Notes under the pieces: model-generated | Database searches by the model: none | What the model saw: only the letters and a program-made list of their open reading frames with translations | What the model was told of the DNA's origin: nothing | Position numbers and translations under genes: made by a program | Shown here: positions 44,279-58,269 of the stretch, piece by piece | How positions within the stretch are numbered: the first letter of the stretch is position 1 | How the letters are laid out: each line of letters opens with the position of its first letter | Assembly: GCA_002749535.1 (NCBI GenBank) | Contig: MZZL01000409.1 | Location: 1,671,527 to 1,735,526 of the forward strand | DNA: 64,000 nt | Origin: Apophysomyces variabilis | Taxonomy: Eukaryota; Mucoromycota; Mucoromycetes; Mucorales; Mucoraceae | Direction of reading: 5' to 3'

Positions 44279-46864
44279 TTATGCTTTGCCTGCATCTTCC
44301 TTCAATGTAACAGTGCGGTTCACCACGATACGTCCCAGACCCTCCTTCACTTTACCCTCCTTGATCTTTTCAACATCCATCACTGTGTCCAAGTCGAGAC
44401 AGAAGTAACCGCTTCGGACAAACTGCCATCGCATGCTTTCCTTATCCTTGCCCCCGGTCTTCTTCACCCAATCTGCAATCTGATCGTAGATACCAACATT
44501 AGTAATAGCACCCTTGACAATTTGCAAAGATTCAGGGTTAATGTCACTCAAGAATCCGCCTTCCACATCCTCAGGGTTGGGGTGCATGAAAAGAGGGTTG
44601 TACAAACGAACTTCGTCCAAAGCAACGGGCGAGTTGTGCTTAGCTGATGCTGCAATCCAATGAATGTATGTCTTGGGTTTCTTGAATTCGCCTTGGTTCT
44701 CATATTCACAGACAAGTTCCTGGATTTCGCCATTTTCATTCTTCTTTACTTCAACACAGCGGATGGGATATTTCAAATGCAAAAGCCCAACAGACTTTCC
44801 AGGGGCCAAGCGGTAATAATCCTTGGAGTCTTGTTCACGGAAATCGGAGGCATCGATGTACAACACCTTGGTGAATGGAACCTTGTGTTCACCCATACTA
44901 GGATCTCTGGGCTTATTGGGTACCATCACCTCTTCTTCATAATCATCAGGTAAGTTCTTCAGAACCACCTTGATAGGATCCAAAATAGCCATCAATCGTG
45001 GCGTGACTTTATCCAAATATTCCCTCGTCTTAGCGTCGAAGCGAACTACATCGATCGTTGACTGCGATGTGGTAACACCCAATTCAAGAACAAAGTTGTT
45101 GATAGCTTCTGGAGGCACACCACGTCGACGGATACCCATCAAAGTGTACAATCTCGGATCATCCCTACCATCCTCTGCTAAATACCCAATTCCCATCCAA
45201 ATCTGCTTGCACAAGCACACTTACCAATCATTCACGTAGCCGTTATTGACCATCTTAAGAATCTTACGCTTGGACATGATAGTCCCTGTCACGTTCAAGC
45301 GTCCATATTCCCACTGTACTGGCTTGTACACCTCTACCATATCGACCAACCAGTAGTAACTTTCGCGAGACTGTCTGAATTCGGTTGTGCACAATGAATG
45401 AGTGATGTTTTCCAGCGAATCAACCAGACAATGAGTGAAATCGTAAGTCGGGTAAATGCACCATTCAGATCCAGTGCGATGATGAGGCGTGTAGAGGACA
45501 CGATAGGCAATCAGATCCCAGAATTGAGGGTTACCATCTTCCAAATTCATCTTCATACGCAAGGTGATCTCTCCTTCCTTGTAACGACCTTCTTTCATCT
45601 TCTGGAACTGTTCCAATGTCTCCTCAATGGGACGGTCACGGTGGACACAGGCGGTACGTGCTCCACCATCATCGCCACCACGATGAGCATGAATCTCCTC
45701 TCCAGTACATTGACAAGTGTAAGCCTTGCCCACCTTGATCAGCTTGACAGCCAGATCATACAACTCATGGAAGTAATCACTCGAATAAGTGATCTTATAT
45801 GGCTCGAAACCAAGCCATCGTACCGTATCCAGGATGGACACAAAGTACTTCTCTTCTTCGGCCTCTGGGTTCGTGTCGTCATAACGTAGGTAGCAAATGC
45901 CATTGTGGGCCTTGGCATAACCGAAATTGACGTTGATAGCTTTTGCATGACCAATGTGCAAGTATCCATTGGGTTCCGGAGGAAATCGTGTGACAACCTT
46001 ACCCCCAGTAGCCTTGAGATGCTCCTCCATCAACTCTGGTTTGATCTGCTTGTTTCCTCCAGGTTTGTGAAGCTTGGCTAATTCACCCTCAAAGAACATA
46101 TTAGCCACATTGGGTTTCTCTGCTTCTTCTTCTGCCTTTTTAACCGAGGCCTTCGCAGCCTTAGGTTCCTTCTTCTTTTTCTGCGGTGCGTCGCGTTCGT
46201 CCTTAGGACCAAGCAATGCCAAATAGAGAGCTTCCACTTCGTTCTTCACTGCTACACCATCTGCCCATCGTAGCTCAGGCAGTTTTCGGGCATTGGCAAG
46301 GGTGGGTCCAAGCGTCCTATAACGGTTTTGGACAATGTTTTCTTCGTTCGCTTTGATGTAGTTGTTGAGAGCCGCTTTGATTTGCTCTGGTGTAACAATC
46401 ACACCTGTCATCATAAACAAATAACGTTTTCAGCCTTTCTACGTTCTCTGCCGTTCCTTGTATTTTTGCTGATTTCTTACCGACACCCGTAGCTTCATTA
46501 AAAGCATCCTCTGGAATGGGTGCTTGATGATCCTCAGCAAACTTGATAGCAGCTACCCAATCCAAAGATGAGTCTGACGTTGTGGAGTAATAGGAATCAT
46601 ACCCGAGACTTGGTCTACTGTTTTCAAATCGCCCTTGACAATCTTGTTTACGATGAATGTACGATGAGGCTGAGCATCCTTTGTGATGGTAGTTGCGAGA
46701 TTGTACAGAAGATTGCCGACTTCTTTATCACAACCTGATTCGTGCGCGTTTGCTTCACGAATGACAGCTTCGAGAGTGGGAGCGAGCTTCTTGTTTTTTG
46801 CGGTATCCTTAGCCTTCTGCTCAGAAAGGCCAATTTTAACAAAGATAGGAACGAGTTCTTCCAT
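44279..46864 (-). CDS. GLN4: cytosolic glutaminyl-tRNA synthetase
   Basis: Charges tRNA-Gln in the cytosol. Four exons, 46603-46864, 46481-46552, 45225-46404 and 45164-44279, total 2400 nt (799 aa plus stop), the usual size. The N-terminal domain (MEELVPIFVKIGLSEQKAKD) is the eukaryote-specific tRNA-binding appendage, followed by a charged Lys linker (APQKKKKEPKAAK). The class I catalytic core has FPPEPNGYLHIGHAKAINV (HIGH motif) and GTIMSKRKILKMV (KMSKS equivalent). GMIRRRGVPPEAINNF-like text appears as GIRRRGVPPEAINNFVLELG before the anticodon-binding beta-barrels. The 50-nt first intron joins DQVS to AAIKFAEDHQ. No mitochondrial presequence is seen. A long plus-strand frame at 44084-44647 is its antisense shadow. 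Confidence 0.96.
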
Positions 46865-49800
46865 AGCAGCCTTTGGAAAAAATAAAGAGGTATTCAAAAA
46901 GTCAAAATAATCCCACTGAAACACGGGCCCTTTTTTTTTCTTTGTTACGACTCGATACTGTCTGCAAGTGAAAATTGTGACTCATTTTGACTGCGGATTT
47001 TTGGCGCAAACGAAAGTCCAAGCCCAAAAAAAAAAAAGAACGTCGAATTTGCTGGGCCGAGTCCAATGTCCGGGCATGTGGTTCGACGATGTTTCCGGTT
47101 ACTACGCCCCGCTCTCAGGTACCTCAAGTCGTCCCCAAAGTGCGAGAGGTCAGGATCTCTTCGAAAATGGATCATCATTAAATGCTTCTCAAATCGATCA
47201 TGATTGCTATGGGAAAGTCCAGGCTTGTATCGAACCGTGAACAAGGTATATTTGGCCGCCTATGCTCCATCTCTGATCTGCCCTCTTTATTAGCAAAGAA
47301 TGGAAAAAACAAGGAGCAAATTTAGTTTTCATAAGGAAAAAGGAAGATAGTAGAGACTTCCCTTACGAAATAATTCTGTCTCAGTATCCACATCTTTCCA
47401 CTCTTGTTACATGGAGCTCGTTTGCGTCATATCAAATGCATTGTAATGATTAAGACTTATCCTATTGCTAAATAACTTTTTTTTTCTTCTTGTTAAGACT
47501 ATCCCACTCTACTGTCTTTTTCTCTGCAAGTTCATGTGAAGCTGTTAATGTTAGTGCTGCCTTCCATTTTGATATCTTACCAATAACCCTTTTTTGGTAT
47601 TGTTTACCAATAAACTGCTTTTAGTGTATTTTCATTTTTGGCAAGGCGATATACAACAGAGATGAATTATCATGTTACAAACGATGAAATAGGCAGAACT
47701 ACTCTCATATAAATGAATTATGTTTATATATGATGCTTTTCTCCATCAATGTAGGATAAGGCAAGTTCCAATTGTGGAAAGCAACGACTCTTGCAACACT
47801 GGCTCAAGCTGCAAATGGGAAGGAATAAGCTTTGTTTGGACATTGTTGCGTTGCTGATAAACCAAGGTTTTGGCTTGTGTTGTCATAAACTCAAAGACAG
47901 TGCTATCCTTGTTACCTAAAGTCGTGTTGCACATCACGGGATAAATTACTCCGGGCTTCAGAGCCATGCGGATGCAGATTTCATATGACTTACTTAAATA
48001 CTTGCCTCGGGGAAAAACATATAGGAGGCCGTAGATACACTGCAGTCAAATACCACTGTATAACATTGATTTTATAGTTCCTGTTAGATACAAGGTTTTG
48101 TGATCCAGATCAACGAACATAAAAATCTGAGCTTGTCTGAAGTGAAGGAATGTATGTATCTACAGCCGTTCATGGAATTTCTAAGCAGTGCAAATTTACT
48201 AATTGTTCAAGCGAATAATGCGATCGCGGTAATAGCAATTTAACTAAAATAGAGAGAAAAAAAGAGAGGCCAGAAAGGGAAAAGTACGGGAAATCCTGCA
48301 GCAAATATTTGTCATCCGCTCCATGTGGATCCATTGTTTCCCCCTTTGTCTTTTTGTCCCTGCTGTGACGTAACCTATCCAGTAAGGAGCAGGTCATTGA
48401 TATGTCTTATTTCAATGTTAGTTGCTTTTTTTTTCACTCAATGTTGAAACAGTGCTTTGATTTATTAGGATGAATGAAATAGGATCGACACAAGTCACAG
48501 AGTGTGTGTATAGAGTGAAATGACGAGAGGGCCTTGGTGGGGGGATATTGTATTACATAGGTTGTTGATAAGTAAACGTAATCTTATCTGACCGGGTAAT
48601 GGTGCGCGCAATTATGTTTCGGCTGTAATCAGTAGGAACGTTTTCCTTCTCTTTCAAACCTTGTTTTTTTTTTGCACGGATACAACAAAGTTTTGTGGCA
48701 CTCTGTAAAGTCCCTATGTATCACCATCCTATATGTTTGGTGTTTTTCCTTATATTGTTTCAGTTCTTTTTTTATAAACGGGAACAAGTAAAAGTATAAT
48801 ATCCGATATGGATCTTGTATAGACATAGGAGAGAAAAGAGAAGGAAGATACGTGTCACCGGGAATAAATGAGACCAACAAAAGCGACGATGAATCTGATT
48901 TTTTTTGTTTGGTCAGATCGATTGGTTCAGGTTCACTTAGAAAAAAACCAGGTTTGCCCTTCAATGGGAAAACACCGAAAAAGGGACCAACGGCACCTCC
49001 ACCGATCTAAAGAGAAAAGAAAAGAAAAGAAAAACAGGGATATAATACAGCTATACTCTCTCTCTCTTTCTCCTTGATTAACCTTTTCTTTACAGAATGT
49101 GTGCACTGATCAAGTGACTGACACGGATTCCCGCATTCTCCTTATTATGATGATCATCCTCGTCATCTTTTCTTACAAATCTTGTGTCTTCTGTAGGACA
49201 AAATAAAACCCAATGCATCTCACACTATCAATCGACGGCTATATGTTATATTCTCCGTTAGACAGATCTCCCAACGAATCTTTTTCCTTTTTGCACATCT
49301 ATGTCAGTTCCAAATTGCCCAATGAAATACCCAAATTTGCCTTCTTTCTTTTTTTCCATATCCACGCGTGTCCTTTTCATTCATGCGAAAAGAAAAAAAG
49401 ACCCTAGTCCCCTCATGCGTTTCATACCAAAAATAACAAACTTTGTTTTCTTTTAAATCTTGGGTATCCACTACCTCATACCATCCAATGCCAGTTCAGT
49501 CGAGTCCCACTCTAATGCTAGATAGGATGATGGGGTTTTCATATCAAGGTCACATGGAAGAAAAGCGACCAAATGGGTTCCAGATATAAAAAAAGAAAAA
49601 CCGAAATCTGTGTAGCTTCATTGGCGGAGTATGAAAATACATAGACTTCGCTTTTTCTTTTCCGGTTTCTCGAAACTTTTTCTTTTTTACTTCGATCAGT
49701 GACGTGTCGTTTTACTTTGTGTTAAGCACATGGGATCCATTTCTATCTTCTCTGGGTCAAGAAACTAAAAAATTTTAGGGCTCCCCGTTCTGAACCCTGA

Positions 49801-50342
49801 TCCTCCACTTTCTTTGTCGGTCTCTGAAATCAATTTCACACGCATGATTCCGTTAGAGTCAAAAATGGATCGATTACTCTCCATTCCTGACAAGGACTCC
49901 CTCTCACCATCGTCGTACAACTTTTCCCTCAGTAGTTCCCTTTTATATCCATATTCTCGGACATTACCATTTAAGTCAATTACTAAATTAGACCAGAAAC
50001 AACCGAACATATCAATAGAAATAAGAAAGAAGAAGGCAAGTACGCGTTTCTTTGTTGAAAATCTATTAAGGGGCATGGGTATATACATTGAAAGGCATGT
50101 TGGTGTTGCTGTAGATCACACAATAGTAACTATATAACAAAAAAAAAAAAGAAAAAACAGAGCAAGATAAGAGAGAAAGAGAGAGAGAGACAGAGAAAAA
50201 GAAAAGAAAAACATAGAGAAAGCAGAAAAGAAAAGAAAGAGACAGAAAAAGAAAAAAAAAGGGAGATGCATGTAATATGTATGGATGCAATTATGTATAG
50301 GAAGGGAAGGAATGGAAAGAGCAGTAATAAGCTTGGGATTTT
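46865..50342. other. long gene-free region between GLN4 and the zinc-finger gene
   Basis: About 3.5 kb. The GLN4 promoter is at the left. The rest is AT-rich with C/T and A/G tracts. Frames of 107 codons overlap on both strands at 49765-50137 and one of 111 codons lies at 48629-48964 (minus), all without recognisable motifs. The right part may be the long 3' UTR of the zinc-finger gene. No tRNA recognised. Confidence 0.45.
50158..50263 (+). repeat. A/G-rich simple sequence
   Basis: A purine-only run built of agaga and gaaaa units just past the zinc-finger gene's stop. It would be a C/U-rich tract in the gene's 3' UTR if transcribed. Confidence 0.7.
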
Positions 50343-51167
50343 TTACGCGATATGGTGATTGATTCCTAAAATACTACCGCACCCGTTTTCGACTTTAAGA
50401 TGACGGTTAAGAGCATCATGTCTGGCAAAGGACTTGTCACAGTTTTGACAGACGAAAGGCTTGATCCCTAGATGTAGTTTTTCATGGCGATTTCGATCAT
50501 GTTGACGTGCAAATTTCCTGTCACAATGAGAGCATGCGAACGGTCGTTCTGAGGTATGGGTGCGCATATGTGATGTAAGGTTGTAAGGCCGACTAAAGGT
50601 CTTCCCACAGCCGGGATGTTGGCAATTGTATGTTGTTGGAACCACCTTCTTCTCCTTCAACTTTTTGGTTCGTCCGACTTTCTTGGTAGATGTATGGTTC
50701 TGGTTACTACAGCTGGATTTCTTCTTCTTCGAGATAATGGGTGATGCACTGGGTTCTGGACTCTGCTCCGGTGTTTGGATACCCAGTGAAGGAGTGGATT
50801 CTCGTAACATATCATACCATGACTGCGTGCTAGTAGCTTGATCGCATACAGCTTCATGTTGTGCAATAAATTGATCTACGTATTCGAATCGTGCAGGTTT
50901 CAGCATGGTCGGCATGGATGGTTCCATGTAGAGCGGTGCAACCATCACTTGATCTACATCGCAAGGATGTATTGTCACATTTGTACAGGGCAAAGGCGAG
51001 GCCTCTGGACTTGGATAGAAGGCTGGAGGAACCATAGCCAATTCCATTGCCGTATCCAATTGTTGGTTTAGAAAAGAAGAAAAATAACCCTCAACAGGTA
51101 CATCAAGAGAAGAAGACCATGTATGTGTCCAAGGACCTGTTATATCCCGTTGCTGTGGCTGGTACAT
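50343..51167 (-). CDS. Crz1-like C2H2 zinc-finger transcription factor
   Basis: Single exon, 274 aa. Three tandem C2H2 fingers end the protein: [40 protein letters not shown] and [20 protein letters not shown]. The finger sequence and linkers resemble Crz1, the calcineurin-controlled factor that enters the nucleus on calcium signalling. The N-terminal 170 residues are Pro/Ser-rich with Gln and acidic spots (activation-type), followed by a Lys-rich stretch ([22 protein letters not shown]) that may act as a nuclear signal. A PxIxIT calcineurin-docking site is not obvious, so the calcineurin link is only by similarity of the fingers. A TATA-like box lies about 85 bp upstream. Confidence 0.85.
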   Translation of the reverse strand: MYQPQQRDITGPWTHTWSSSLDVPVEGYFSSFLNQQLDTAMELAMVPPAFYPSPEASPLPCTNVTIHPCDVDQVMVAPLYMEPSMPTMLKPARFEYVDQFIAQHEAVCDQATSTQSWYDMLRESTPSLGIQTPEQSPEPSASPIISKKKKSSCSNQNHTSTKKVGRTKKLKEKKVVPTTYNCQHPGCGKTFSRPYNLTSHMRTHTSERPFACSHCDRKFARQHDRNRHEKLHLGIKPFVCQNCDKSFARHDALNRHLKVENGCGSILGINHHIA

Positions 51168-51251
51168 TTGAATTTCTTTTTTATAAGTAAAAGAAGAGTA
51201 AGGAAGAGATAAATCAAAAAAAAAAACGCATAATGCTGAGAAGGCATTTCA

Positions 51252-51259
51252 CTTTTATA
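51252..51259 (-). promoter_or_regulatory. TATA box of the zinc-finger gene
   Basis: TATAAAAG on the minus strand, about 85 bp before the ATG at 51167. Confidence 0.55.
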
Positions 51260-54151
51260 CTCCTCTGCTGGGATATTTTTAGAGGTTGTTTAGGTGACAC
51301 ATCCATATTTCATGTGATATGCTTTGTACTACCATGTCTTCTTTGCAAACAGCTGTAGGATGGGGGGAGAAGGGGACAGAGAGAGTGAGAGAGAGAGAGG
51401 TGGACATCGAATGCAACTAAAAATAAAACAAACTATCCGATCCCTTTCATCTATTCCTAATCCTTAATAACTGGTCAGGTAAGAGTAAACGAATCATCTC
51501 TCGTAACACTTCTCAAGATTAAAAGATCTATACTACCATTTAACGGAGAAAAAAAAAAGCACACTTGTCATGGCTGTCTGGGAGAGACTCTTTTTTATAC
51601 ATATATGTATCTCGTTGCTGGGTTATTCAGCACCAGCCATTACCCGCCTCAATATTCCTATAAAATCAGCGAATCAGCAATAACATCAAGGTTTCTCATG
51701 CATCTGTATGCAACTATTGGATGACCGCCCACGTTTGACAGTCTCCATTATCCGAGGTTGGATTCCTGGGAAAAAAGAACTTTATCTCTGTCATTGAACA
51801 CGAGCTATCAAAGCAGATAAAATGTGTTAACATAGTCTGGTAGTATACATAGACGATGAAGGACATATTTTTTGTTGTGGCGTCATACAAAGCGTTTTGT
51901 TTCATTTTTGGTAGTTCGTGTTCAACAACAGGATCACACGACGCAAAGAGGCGCAGGCGATGTGCCACCTTTTTTTATAGAGTTGGTGATTGGCTATTCT
52001 ATTTAGCTTTCAAAACAAAAAGGATTACGTTGGCCTTGGCGACAAAGCAATGAAGCATAATGTCTAAGATGACTTTTGGCTTCACCTAAAAATACATTTT
52101 ACCACACTTGTGTCTTTGCACTTTGTGGTAGATGCAAGTATGTCAACATCATTGCATTCATCAAAACACATATACCATCATTGGGGGGAAAAGAACGTCG
52201 GGAAGTTCGGAAGACAATAATCCCTACAGAATTCCTAATAAGCTATCGGACACTGAGCGGGGACACCGTTGGGGAAGCCTTGAGTAGCTTACTCAGACCT
52301 CTTTAAACAAATGGGATGAGTTTTTGTATCAATGATAATCTCTGCAAACAAACACCCTTGATTGCCGAATTAAGTACTTAGGTCTGTTCTTATCATATTC
52401 TGGAAAATCTACGTCTTCTCACACAGCATAATGAAAAATTTTGTTGGCTATGGGGAATGATAGGCTTTGTTTGAGTTTCTAATTTTTTTATTCTTTGCTT
52501 GCACTCCCCCCAAAGTCTCTAACTCTGTATGATTTGGCCTTTGGGGTTTAAACGTTGACTACAATAGTTCCATAGCTTTTGAACCATTCCAGTCGCTCGG
52601 AGATACTACACCAGAATTTTGCCGCTAGTCCTAGTTATCGGCCTAATTTTTCCGAGCCCAGGCAGGTCATCAACAGAAATCATCGCTTCACAGACGTAGC
52701 CGGTATGTAATATGGAAGAATTTTGTATAAGACACTAAAGACAGAAGGATCATTTTATGTGGACTTGTTGCATTCAACACGTACAATGAACAGAATATAA
52801 CAGATCCGCCGGAAGTTTATCTCCTACCGTGCCAAACTGAGAACGGCTATTTGCTCTCCGAATCATTTCCAAATTGAGCGCAGTGCGATTTCTTTGTCAG
52901 TTAGGTCATATCACTTGATTTGCAATGCTGCAAGTATCTACTCTACAAACCTGTCCATTTATATATGCTGTATTGCCTACATCAACATACCAATGCCCTC
53001 TACAAACCCATCTTGCAAAGGGCTGATATCTACAAGGAGAACGGCAGCTTGCCTTGAGAACGACCTTCAAAATCGTACAAATACCTTAGTATCGTGTCAT
53101 CAGCGCAAATAATTCTGGGTATGTTTGAGATATCAGATGGCTAGACGTCTGGCTTCCTACTAAAAGTATAACCTTAATTGCGTTGTAACAGTAAAAAGGG
53201 GTGGAGAGATAATGACTTAACCAAACGAGGTTACTTTTAGTAAGGTGGCTATTGTAGGCAAGATAGAGGGAAAAGTGGCCGCCCGGGCACAATTAAACAA
53301 ATTAAGGCGTGAAATCACCGTGAACGCGTTAGTTGGAAGGTTACCCGAAGATACTTGTTCAAGCTACAGGTCAGACACAGATAATTTCAAACAATATTTG
53401 CGATTGAATGGGCGACACGAACCATGGCACATGTGTCACTGATGAATACTATGAGTATATCGAAAGTTGTAGTATGCTCTTTTCCTAAACTTAAGAAGCT
53501 ATGCAGCAAGTCCTGTTAAATGAACATCTTCCGTGACCAATAGTTTCTGTTTACTAGTTGAAGTATTCTTAAAGACAAGTAACATCGGGTCCGTATTAGA
53601 TCGTCCATGACACGGTCCGTTGCAAAAGCTGAGCTAATGGAAATTCCAGTAAAGCGCAAACAGATCTAACTATAGACTTCTTGGTTATTTCTTGTCCTCA
53701 GCATCTATTCAGTAGCGTCTTTTTCTATAGATGAGAAAATAACAAAGTTGCTCTGATCTTATTCGACGCTATTTTAGATGCGCAGGCAGCCCTCACCCGA
53801 ACCGGATCCCTACTTGTCTAACTTGACGCTCAGTAAAAACTCGGATATCTTTCATTGGCGTGCTGAATAATTGAGCTATCAACGAAGGCCATGATTAGTT
53901 CGCATCGATCCACGTGCGGCAAGGGCAAAACCTCGTTGAAAATTCACACACGTACGTATTCTATATATATACCACCTCACTCGTTTATACGATAGCTTAT
54001 CAAAGCAAAATATGCACCCATTGATTATAATAGGAAAATGAAACGTATCATTAAATAGTCTAGCCAACTAGTTAACGAAAAGAGGTACAGATCAGATCTC
54101 AAAGGATATAACTTACAGATGCTTTTTTACATAACTCTTGTGATTTAATTG
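51260..54151. other. gene-free stretch
   Basis: Nearly 2.9 kb with no supported gene. It includes an A/G-rich run near 51365-51402 and short frames on both strands without motifs. No tRNA, CRISPR or inverted repeat recognised. Confidence 0.45.
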
Positions 54152-55595
54152 TTAATAATGGTTATTATACGAATGATTAGGTTGATATGCACTGTAAGGA
54201 GAGTTGTGTTGCTGATAGAATCTTGGGTCTTGAGCATAAGATGGTTGAGGACTGGGGGCTGAATAGGGTGATCCCCCGTAATATTGTGGCGCGTTGTTAT
54301 AATATGGCTGGTTACCAGACCACGGCTGTGCTTGGGAATTTTTTATCAGACCAATTTGATCACTGCTAAGTGAAGATTCGCTATTACGACGATGAAACTG
54401 TGAGGCCATCACGCTGGGTGCATGCTCTGGTGGATATGGATGATAATTGGCTCGTGGACCTGGAGGGTGATAGGTTGGCTTGCTCAGATCGTCCATATCC
54501 ACATTTGGCAACGTCGGCTTCGGTAGCGCCTTCATTTCAATCATATCCTTCTTTCCTTTGATCTTGCCCTGTGCAGCTTGCTGATTTCGCGCTACCCTTT
54601 TACGTGCCTGCTTCTTCAAAATCTCGGAAATTCTTGGAAGTCTAGTCAGTACCTCCCTACTTCAAGTCAAAACACGTTCATTTACCTCTTGTCAACTTTG
54701 TGACAGCAATACTCCTTTAAATTTCCTTGTATGTGGCAAAGCAATGGGATATACATTACAGCGGCAATGCAGACAAGGATAAACGAAATACCAAAGACGA
54801 TGACTGAGAAGGCCATGGTTCCTGTCATGACCTTTTGCATTGGCTCATATCCACGAGTAACATCATTGAATCCAGAAATCTGACCGTTGCTCACTTTGAT
54901 CCACTTTTGGATGAGCGCTTTCAAGGTCATGACGTTGATGACTTGGCGAGGTGCTTCAGCCAGCAATAACCGTTTCCAACCTAAAGTATAATATCCATGT
55001 TTTAGTTATAAGCTTGCTTTAGGCTTGATCGACCTTTGAGCGTAAAAAATACGAAAAAAGCAAAATCATCGATTGTCTTCCGAGATTTGTTGATTCTGCA
55101 GAACAGACAATAATATTTATAGTCTTTGATTGAGTAGTATCGACTGGCGGCAACGTTGGTGAAGGCGTATGAAATATCACGAGAAGCGATGATGTTGCGA
55201 GCCTTACGTATATCCCAGAATAACAGTAGGAACGAAACAAGAATGGCACCCAAAAAGATCCATTTAGTTACGTCTGTCGAGATAGCAGATTCGTTATTAA
55301 TGTTATTGATAGGATCTTGGGAATGATCAACAACGAGAAGAGATACTGATCTATCTGTCAGTTTCTTTTTCTTTTGGAAACGAAAAAAAAGCCATATTCT
55401 GATTTTACCTCCAGAATACATATCGGCAGCATACACCAATATCGACTTTAGTGCCAGCACATATACAAAAATATACCCAAAGCGAGTAGAACATGATCCA
55501 TCGTAGAACTCGTCGAGATCGACGTAATCAAAGCTGTGTTCCTGCACGACTTCGCGCTTCCATTTGGGACCGTTCCTACTGCCACCGCACTTCAT
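54152..55595 (-). CDS. Kch1/Prm6-type low-affinity potassium transporter
   Basis: Kch1 and Prm6 are fungal plasma-membrane proteins that mediate K+ entry and so sustain calcium signalling during pheromone response. Exon 1 from 55595 reads MKCGGSRNGPKWKREVVQEH then SFDYVDLDEFYDGSCSTRF, the conserved cytosolic start, and TM1 around GYIFVYVLALKSILVYAADM. Joins GGA G|AT, AAA G|GT and AG|A keep frame and add TM2 (KWIFLGAILVSFLLLFWDIR), the conserved SRDISYAFTNVAASRYYSIK block, and TM3 FSVIVFGISFILVCIAAVMY ahead of HIQGNLKEYCCHKVDKR. The last exon encodes a cytosolic tail rich in Tyr, Pro, Gln and Ser (QPYYNNAPQYYGGSPYSAP) to the stop at 54152. Intact. Confidence 0.85.
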
Positions 55596-58269
55596 AATCG
55601 AAATATTGAGATCGCCAAATAAATTTAGTTTTCAAGTCATTACCATGAAGTGAATATAAGGATCGGGATGAGTAAGTAAGATAAACTAGTATATGCATAT
55701 GGAAAAGTTACTACAACTAGCAATAGAATGAAATGATAAAGGAGCCTTACAGGAGTGAATGAGGAAAAAAAGAAGTGGACAAGCACATACAAAGATGACC
55801 CTCCTGTTTTTCAGTTTTTTTGAAATTCAGACAAACCCTAAAAAAGAGGACAAGAATAAGACGTTAGGAGAAGAGAGTAAAAAAAAAGAGGTGGGCAACA
55901 TAACAAACAGAACATAAATAAGTCTTATTCTATGACGATTTTTGATGTCGTGCATGCTTAAGCACTATCACTAAATGGTGCTTTTGCAAGCAGTAAGTCT
56001 ATCAGGGTTCAAGTGAACGTTGGAGCAATTTTAGTGCCATTGCTTCGGGCCGTTCCTTTGTGTCACGGTAGCAAAATGTATCTATTTTTAAATTAATTGG
56101 CTTTTATAGGCGACCACTCGCCACACACTCCATAGCTGACTTTAAAGTGTAGTCCCCCAACAAGTAATTCTCTTAATGAGGTCACACTGGACTATACGAA
56201 GTGTAATCTTTTGTTATGAGAATCTATATGAGAATATTTGCAACATAGTACTACCTAGAATTCCATTGTGAATCGTTTGAATCATCTCAGTTGTTCCGAA
56301 CAGCGAGCCCTTTGAAGAAAAGGATAGCACATCGGCCGGCTGAACGGAACCGGATTGATAAGTAAAAACTTTGTTATTCACAAACCTTACTTTCTAAACT
56401 ATCGTACCTTGATTTCTTTATGATTGAAACCTCGTTCCTGCTAGAGGAAGAAAAACGCCACCTCATTGCCCCCTCACGACAGGGTTGGTTTCACTCTGTA
56501 ATTTAACACACCTGAAACAACAACAATCGTATGCGAGTCCCACGTAAATTTGATTCGCCTAGAATGGCCCTTACATTTCATACAACTTGGGAAAAGTCGC
56601 GTCCTGCTGATAAATTGCGATATAACTGCAGCGTATTGACGACAAGCAAACAATAGAAAACAATCACATTTCTTTCGATAAAGCCTCCTATAATTGCAAA
56701 CATTCAAACAGTTTAAGCTACGAATACCATTCATATATATTTCTTATATTCTAGGAATATATACAGCGTTAATGCTTATGGATATCCGAGTATGTTGAAA
56801 GGAGAAATTACTTGGACGGTAGCTAACGCCAATTATACGCAAAGTACCATCTTTCATAAGGCTGAACACGAACACCGGAAACAGGAGGGCTTTCCGAAAG
56901 CCAGCGTGTCCATTGTATTCTTCGTTATTGTGCGAGTAAAACGTTACGAGTAAGCGAAGACATAACGAAGATGAACCAAGAAGGCTTCTTCGCCAATTAA
57001 TGCAAATTACTGTTTTACTGAGCGCTCGTTGCTTTAAGTGAATATCTGTTAAGATAGGAACCTTTTTCAGAAGTGTTTTCAGCAATTGCGGCGGATTTCC
57101 AGTACTGCAATTAAGGTTGATGGCTACCTTTTAATATCTGAAATGCATACTCGTTCCAAGTCTATGGAAATTTGCCATGAGGCGTGAACTTATTCGTCCC
57201 ACTGTGGCATACTATTTCTTGATGCAAAGCTCTCTCTGTGGAGAGTTATGAACAAGCCTATGAACATGGCATGGAAAAGGGAGCTGAAAGTAAAAGCCTA
57301 AAATAATGAATATCCTTTCATCGTTCTTTGCAACCTGTGAATGTTAAACTGGAAAGCCACTGATAATTAGAGCGGTCTGACCGGTATCTCTACAGGTTTT
57401 TTGTAACGTACCAGGCTGAAGAAGCCCTTCTGTATGATACTGGCAACCACCTTGCAAACGTTCTCTTTATCTGTTTGTGTTGAATACGAATGTAGACAAT
57501 AGGGAAATAGACCAGTAATTAATCAGACTAAAAGGTATCGATCAACTTTATTTCCATTGAAGCTTATTTATACTAAATGTGAGACACTTTTTTCAATGAG
57601 ATCGTAAAACTTTCCATGATGCTTATTCATGATAACGGATAATCAAGTACTTAGGATGAATCGGGTGTCCCTAATATGACAATAGTCGCCAAGGAACAAT
57701 AACAGATCAGATCAATTGGTTATATGTACCTGAAACCTAGTTACATAGTAATAATAATTGGTACGTTCGGTAAACCTGAGTTTGAATAGCTTATTGTATT
57801 CCGATCAGTTGTCTCAAGGTGACAAGCTGTAGTCGAATAATTGACAGTTGTTGTTTCATACTTGACTGATAGTTAATCCATAGGGTATGAGTACAACAGT
57901 CTCTTGCACAAATCACTTGCTACCGGACTTGAGAATCAAAGCATGCAATCTTTGATCAGTAGGCTATCTTCCCAAAATCATTCTGTTATCGTGTTCTCCT
58001 TGTTCTTCGGAGATGCCTCGTCTCTACATGTCCAACAGCAAAATGTTTCATGAAAAATCGCTGGATGGCCGAGTCCTTTGCAATAGCGTTTGTGGATATA
58101 TTTACCCCTATCACAATCTAACCAGAATGTAAAATCTTTTGTGCCATTGAAAGCACACACTCTTTCTAAATTTAAAGTGCAAGCGTGTAAGAGTTACTTG
58201 TCTGGTTTGCTTTCTATATCTCCAAAGTTTTCAGTCTATCTTGGGAATACACCTTTGTTATTTGTTTCT
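55596..58269. other. gene-poor stretch
   Basis: About 2.7 kb. Two adjacent minus-strand frames, 56744-57085 and 56474-56734, are longer than expected but have no motif I recognise, and no splice join improves them. A minus frame at 57978-58160 contains a Cys/His cluster (DCDRGKYIHKRYCKGLGH) faintly like the N-terminal domain of MULE-type transposases; too short to call. Confidence 0.4.

Noticed and set aside
44084..44647. Plus-strand 187-codon frame
   Set aside because: Antisense shadow of the GLN4 last exon plus its 3' flank; no recognisable motif.
46553..46602. Ultra-short 29-nt intron in GLN4
   Set aside because: A downstream acceptor (GGGTAG at 46553) gives a normal 50-nt intron in frame and a better protein join (DQVS-AAIKFAED).
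49765..50137. Two overlapping 107-codon frames on opposite strands
   Set aside because: No motif or plausible splice partner; left as unassigned, probably 3' UTR of the zinc-finger gene.
50066..50290. Hydrophobic minus-strand frame resembling a membrane protein
   Set aside because: Produced by a C/T-rich simple sequence (Phe/Ser/Leu codons only).
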